Part shown: positions 61,457 to 64,000 of the stretch, one piece after another
How the letters are laid out: each line of letters opens with the position of its first letter
How positions within the stretch are numbered: the stretch's first letter is position 1
Source of the DNA: Polyangiaceae bacterium
GTDB lineage: Bacteria > Myxococcota_A > Polyangia > Polyangiales > Polyangiaceae
Reading direction: 5' to 3'
DNA: 64,000 nt
Assembly: GCA_041389725.1 (NCBI GenBank)
Contig: JAWKRG010000013.1
Coordinates: 236,769 to 300,768 of the forward strand
Program-made: the position numbers and the translations under genes
The notes under the pieces: generated by a model
Database searches by the model: none
Told to the model about the DNA's origin: nothing
What the model saw: only the letters and a program-made list of their open reading frames with translations

Positions 61457-62051
61457 CTCGGCTAGCTCTGCAAGTCACGTGCCCGGCACCTTCTCTTGAG
61501 CGTGGCCTGGCGTGAGCCCATGATCCCTAGCTGCGCGCGCGGACCGTGAACGAACGATGTGGCGTGGCGGCGACAGTCTGCGTGTCGATAGGGGCGTGGT
61601 CGCCGCAGATCGGGCCAGGGGGGTGACGCGCGCACGCGGGGTGTCGCGCGCGAGCGGGGTGACGCGCGCGAGGGGCGAAAAGGGCGGCGCGCGCGAGGGG
61701 CGAAAAGGGTGACGCGCACGAAAGCGGGGTGACGCGCGCGCGAAAGGGGGGCGACGCGCGCCCTCGGTGAGACACGCGCGCACGACACGCGGCCGTTGAT
61801 TCGCCATGACGCATCGCTACAGGCTCGCGCGTCGAGGGCCGTGTTGGGCCGAGCGCACCTGAGAGGTCGCGCTCAGACGGAAGAACGCGCGAGGGGTGAG
61901 ACACGCGCGCGAAAGGGGGGTGACGCGCGCACGCGGTGAGACACGCGCGCACGCTGCGCGCCGGTTGATTCGCCATGACGCACCGCTACAGGCGCGCGCG
62001 TCGAGTGCCGTGCTGGGGCGAGCGCACCTGAGCGGTCGCGCTCAGACGCTC
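61457..62051. repeat. 595-bp gene-free GC-rich repeat tract with a 169-bp duplication
   Basis: From about 61620 to 61770 the sequence is a degenerate array of GGGTGACGCGCGCGAG and GGGGCGAAAA words. A larger block from about 61769 to 61881 recurs with a 169-bp offset at about 61938-62050; both copies contain TTGATTCGCCATGACGCA and end in CGCTCAGACG. Both strands are open in places but only as Arg/Pro/Ala low-complexity. No gene supported. Confidence 0.85.
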
Positions 62052-63671
62052 TCAAGGCTTTGGTTGGGATCGCGGTGACGGAGCACTCGGCATTGCGGGC
62101 CAGCCGTCCTGCCAGTGCAGCCGATCGACTAGCACGACGCGACCCGGCGCTTGGTTCACTTTGCCCGCGAGCCACGAGTGGTAGACGTGGACCCAGTCGC
62201 CCGACAGACCGCGCACGATTGAACCGTGACCGGGTCCTTCGAAGCCTGCGCCACTGGACAAGATCGGTGCACCCTTCTTGGTGAATGGACCGAGGGGAGA
62301 GCTGGCCTTCGCGACACCCACGCCATAGGCCGGACTCGCGTAGCTGTTGCCACTGTAGAAGAGATAGAAACTACCGTCGTGCTCGATCATCCACGGCCCT
62401 TCGACCACGGCGCCCTCCCACGCGAGGTCGTTCGTCAAGATCGTCGTGGCGGAACCGACAGTGGAGAGGCCGTCAGGCGCGAGTTCTTGGATCTTGATGG
62501 GCGTGGGTTTGCCTACGGCGTTGCCGTCGATCTTCCACAGCAAGTAGTGCTTGCCGCTCGACGCCCGGAAGTAGTGGGCGTCGATGGCACCCGGCGCGGG
62601 TTCGCTGACGATCGGGTGACCGATGTCGGTGAAGGGCGCAGTGGGGTACGGTGCACTCGCGGCGCCGATGGCGAAGGTGCCCGAAGTGGAGTTCTTCGCG
62701 CTGAAGTAGGCGACGTAGTTTGTGCCGATCTGGTGGAGTTCGGGCGCCCAATAGCTGCCTGCTCCCCAGCTGGGCTTGGTCTGATCGTCGAAGATCGTCC
62801 CGACCTTGGTCCACGAAACCAGGTCCGTTGACGAGTAGATGGGGAAAGCATGGCCCGGCGTACACGTCATCAAGAAGGTATTGGCGACTCGAAGCACGCC
62901 CGGGTCTGGGCAGTCCGTGGCAACTACGGGATTCGCGTAGAGTCCGCCGCACTGGGTGTGGCGAAAACTGAGATCGCACGCCGAGGCACCGCTGAAGTGC
63001 GGGGCCCATCCGTTGGACAAGGTTGCCATCGAGTCGCCGCCTGCGGCGGCGCAAATGCCGTTCCAAGTCACGGCGCCCGTGACGTCGTCGTAGGACTGTG
63101 GGTGATTGGGCGCAGGGAGCCAGGCTGGGCCGTAGCTCACGCGGGTTTCACAAGTTGGTGGGATGCCGCCCGAGCAGGCCGAGGAGTGGTCCAAAGCGAT
63201 CACGCAACTCTTGCCCTGGAAGTACGGCTGCCATCCGTTCGAAAGCGTGGCGTAGGCGTTGCCGGAGCCGTCAGCGCTACAGCTGCCGTCCCAGGTGATC
63301 TTGCCCATCGCCATGTCAGAGGGCGCGGGATGATTCGACGGCTTCATCCAGGTCGATCCGTAGGTGATGCGGGTCCAACAGGGCTCCGTGCCGCCTGCAC
63401 CGGAATTGCCGCCGCCGCCGCTGTTTCCGACCCCCGCATCGCTGCCGCTCCCGCCGCCGCCTTGGCTTCCGGTCCCGGAGGTGGCGGCGCTGTTTCCGCT
63501 TCCAGCCGTACCGCCGCTCACAGCGCCGCCGCTCGAAGAACTCGCGCCCGCCGCGTCGTCGGAGCTGCATGCCGCAAGCGCAAGGAGAGACGACATGAGT
63601 GTCGAGACGGCGGAGGGCAGCGAGACCAACGCAACTCCACCGCCTTGGACACGTCGTTCGCCGTCCAACAT
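62052..63671 (-). CDS. Glycoside hydrolase family 43-type lipoprotein
   Basis: 539 residues from the ATG at 63671; an in-frame TTG at 63629 has a better ribosome-binding site (GGTGGAG) and gives a shorter signal. Lipobox LALAAC. A Gly/Ser spacer is followed by two related modules of about 60 residues (TRITYGSTWMKPSNHP and TRVSYGPAWLPAPNHP) that look like carbohydrate-binding domains. The five-bladed propeller then starts at DCPDPGVLRVANTF (the general-base Asp region), with YWAPELHQIG, DAHYFRASSGKHYLLW and EGPWMIEHDGSFYLFYSG, all typical of GH43 arabinanases or xylosidases. Acts outside the cell on plant or prey glycans. Confidence 0.88.
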   Translation of the reverse strand: MLDGERRVQGGGVALVSLPSAVSTLMSSLLALAACSSDDAAGASSSSGGAVSGGTAGSGNSAATSGTGSQGGGGSGSDAGVGNSGGGGNSGAGGTEPCWTRITYGSTWMKPSNHPAPSDMAMGKITWDGSCSADGSGNAYATLSNGWQPYFQGKSCVIALDHSSACSGGIPPTCETRVSYGPAWLPAPNHPQSYDDVTGAVTWNGICAAAGGDSMATLSNGWAPHFSGASACDLSFRHTQCGGLYANPVVATDCPDPGVLRVANTFLMTCTPGHAFPIYSSTDLVSWTKVGTIFDDQTKPSWGAGSYWAPELHQIGTNYVAYFSAKNSTSGTFAIGAASAPYPTAPFTDIGHPIVSEPAPGAIDAHYFRASSGKHYLLWKIDGNAVGKPTPIKIQELAPDGLSTVGSATTILTNDLAWEGAVVEGPWMIEHDGSFYLFYSGNSYASPAYGVGVAKASSPLGPFTKKGAPILSSGAGFEGPGHGSIVRGLSGDWVHVYHSWLAGKVNQAPGRVVLVDRLHWQDGWPAMPSAPSPRSQPKP

Positions 63672-63911
63672 TGACGAACAATAGCCGAGACCTGCCATCA
63701 CGTCACCGCCCGGCCCGAAGGTAGGGGGTGGAGACCGTCCGTGGCGCGCAGTGCCAGAGGCAGCGCAAGGCGACGAGGGTGCGGTGGCGCCCGCAATTTT
63801 GGCCGGGGCAGCCGGATTGAGCGCACGAAATCGACACGTTTCCGGGCGCTGAACGCACCTATGCGCTGACGCCCTCGTTCGCGCCCGCGCTTGGAGTCGT
63901 TCAGTTGTCGC
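63672..63911. other. Spacer with no gene seen
   Basis: 240 bp between the GH43 gene and the partial transposase. No gene, but CAATTTTGGCCGGGG near 63797 echoes the palindrome region at 8205. Confidence 0.4.
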
Positions 63912-64000
63912 TCAAGCGCACGGGGGCGGTTCGCAGCGCACTAGGCCCTGCACACGCAGCTTGTAGGTACCGAAGGGGAACTCCACATCGGGATCCCCTG
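63912..64000 (-). CDS. C-terminal end of a second HUH transposase (runs off the window)
   Basis: The minus-strand frame ends at the TGA at 63912-63914 and encodes DVEFPFGTYKLRVQGLVRCE followed by PPPCA. The transposase at 16.3 kb ends DVLFPHGSYKLRVQGLVRCE then PPPCG. Similarity also continues beyond the stop codon (TCAGTTGTCG in both), so the two are copies of one element. The rest lies beyond the right edge. Confidence 0.85.
   Translation of the reverse strand, partial: GDPDVEFPFGTYKLRVQGLVRCEPPPCA

Noticed and set aside
61149..62050. Possible CRISPR or origin of replication
   Set aside because: Tandem 42-bp units lie inside a gene, and the GC-rich array lacks spacers, DnaA-box-like TTATCCACA words and an AT-rich unwinding region.
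1..64000. rRNA, tRNA or prophage genes
   Set aside because: Looked for conserved tRNA arms, rRNA-like stretches and capsid, tail or integrase motifs; none seen by eye. The RHS island lacks sheath and baseplate genes, so it is not a tailocin or eCIS.

Overview
This 64 kb window is high-GC chromosomal DNA whose gene content points to a myxobacterium, most likely Polyangia (Myxococcota). The signs are many lipoproteins with Gly/Ala/Asp-rich linkers behind the lipobox, a Myxococcus-type Cys-rich repeat, a MYXO-CTERM-like tail on a matrixin, PEGA-domain proteins, an NtrC-like sigma-54 activator and DUF222-like HNH nucleases. No rRNA, tRNA, CRISPR array or phage module was seen. Species cannot be named from the sequence.

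Layout. 0-2.1 kb: acyl-CoA dehydrogenase behind the end of an unknown gene. 2.2-9.1 kb: envelope and secreted proteins (FGE-sulfatase-fold lipoprotein, propeller-like lipoprotein, beta-helix lipoprotein, a radical SAM enzyme coupled to a zinc peptidase, extensin-type peptidase). 9.2-13.1 kb: CBS protein, a clear MutH endonuclease, L,D-transpeptidase, Uma2-type nuclease. 13.2-15.3 kb: sigma factor and zinc-finger/PEGA membrane protein, joined by a 29-bp triplication that creates two 10-codon leader ORFs. 15.3-17.8 kb: a scrapyard of antitoxin-like genes, an HUH transposase and IS remnants. 17.8-35.5 kb: a one-direction island resembling a Tc toxin (below). 35.9-41.1 kb: response regulator, HD hydrolase, Rpn-type nuclease and HNH nuclease, with several repeat arrays. 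41.5-55.4 kb: a minus-strand run of eight genes for K+/H+ homeostasis ending in NAD+ synthetase. 55.5-64 kb: GH31 and GH43 lipoproteins, TPR and outer-membrane-like proteins, a YHS lipoprotein, a zinc peptidase, a large GC-rich repeat tract, and the tail of a second copy of the HUH transposase.

The most interesting system is at 17.8-35.5 kb: lipoprotein, matrixin protease, a 2005-residue lipoprotein with a long coiled coil and a C-terminus resembling the TcB-binding domain of TcA, a second lipoprotein, then a 2374-residue SpvB/FG-GAP/RHS protein corresponding to a fused TcB-TcC cocoon, then two small genes. All the large genes have Sec signals and are linked by short gaps or ATGA overlaps, so this could be an envelope-anchored, Sec-exported relative of Tc toxins. 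The second is the ion-homeostasis operon, whose genes are joined by ATGA overlaps and which contains an unusual CPA2 antiporter fused to an AAA-like ATPase. Functional statements rest on motif recognition by eye; no searches were run.
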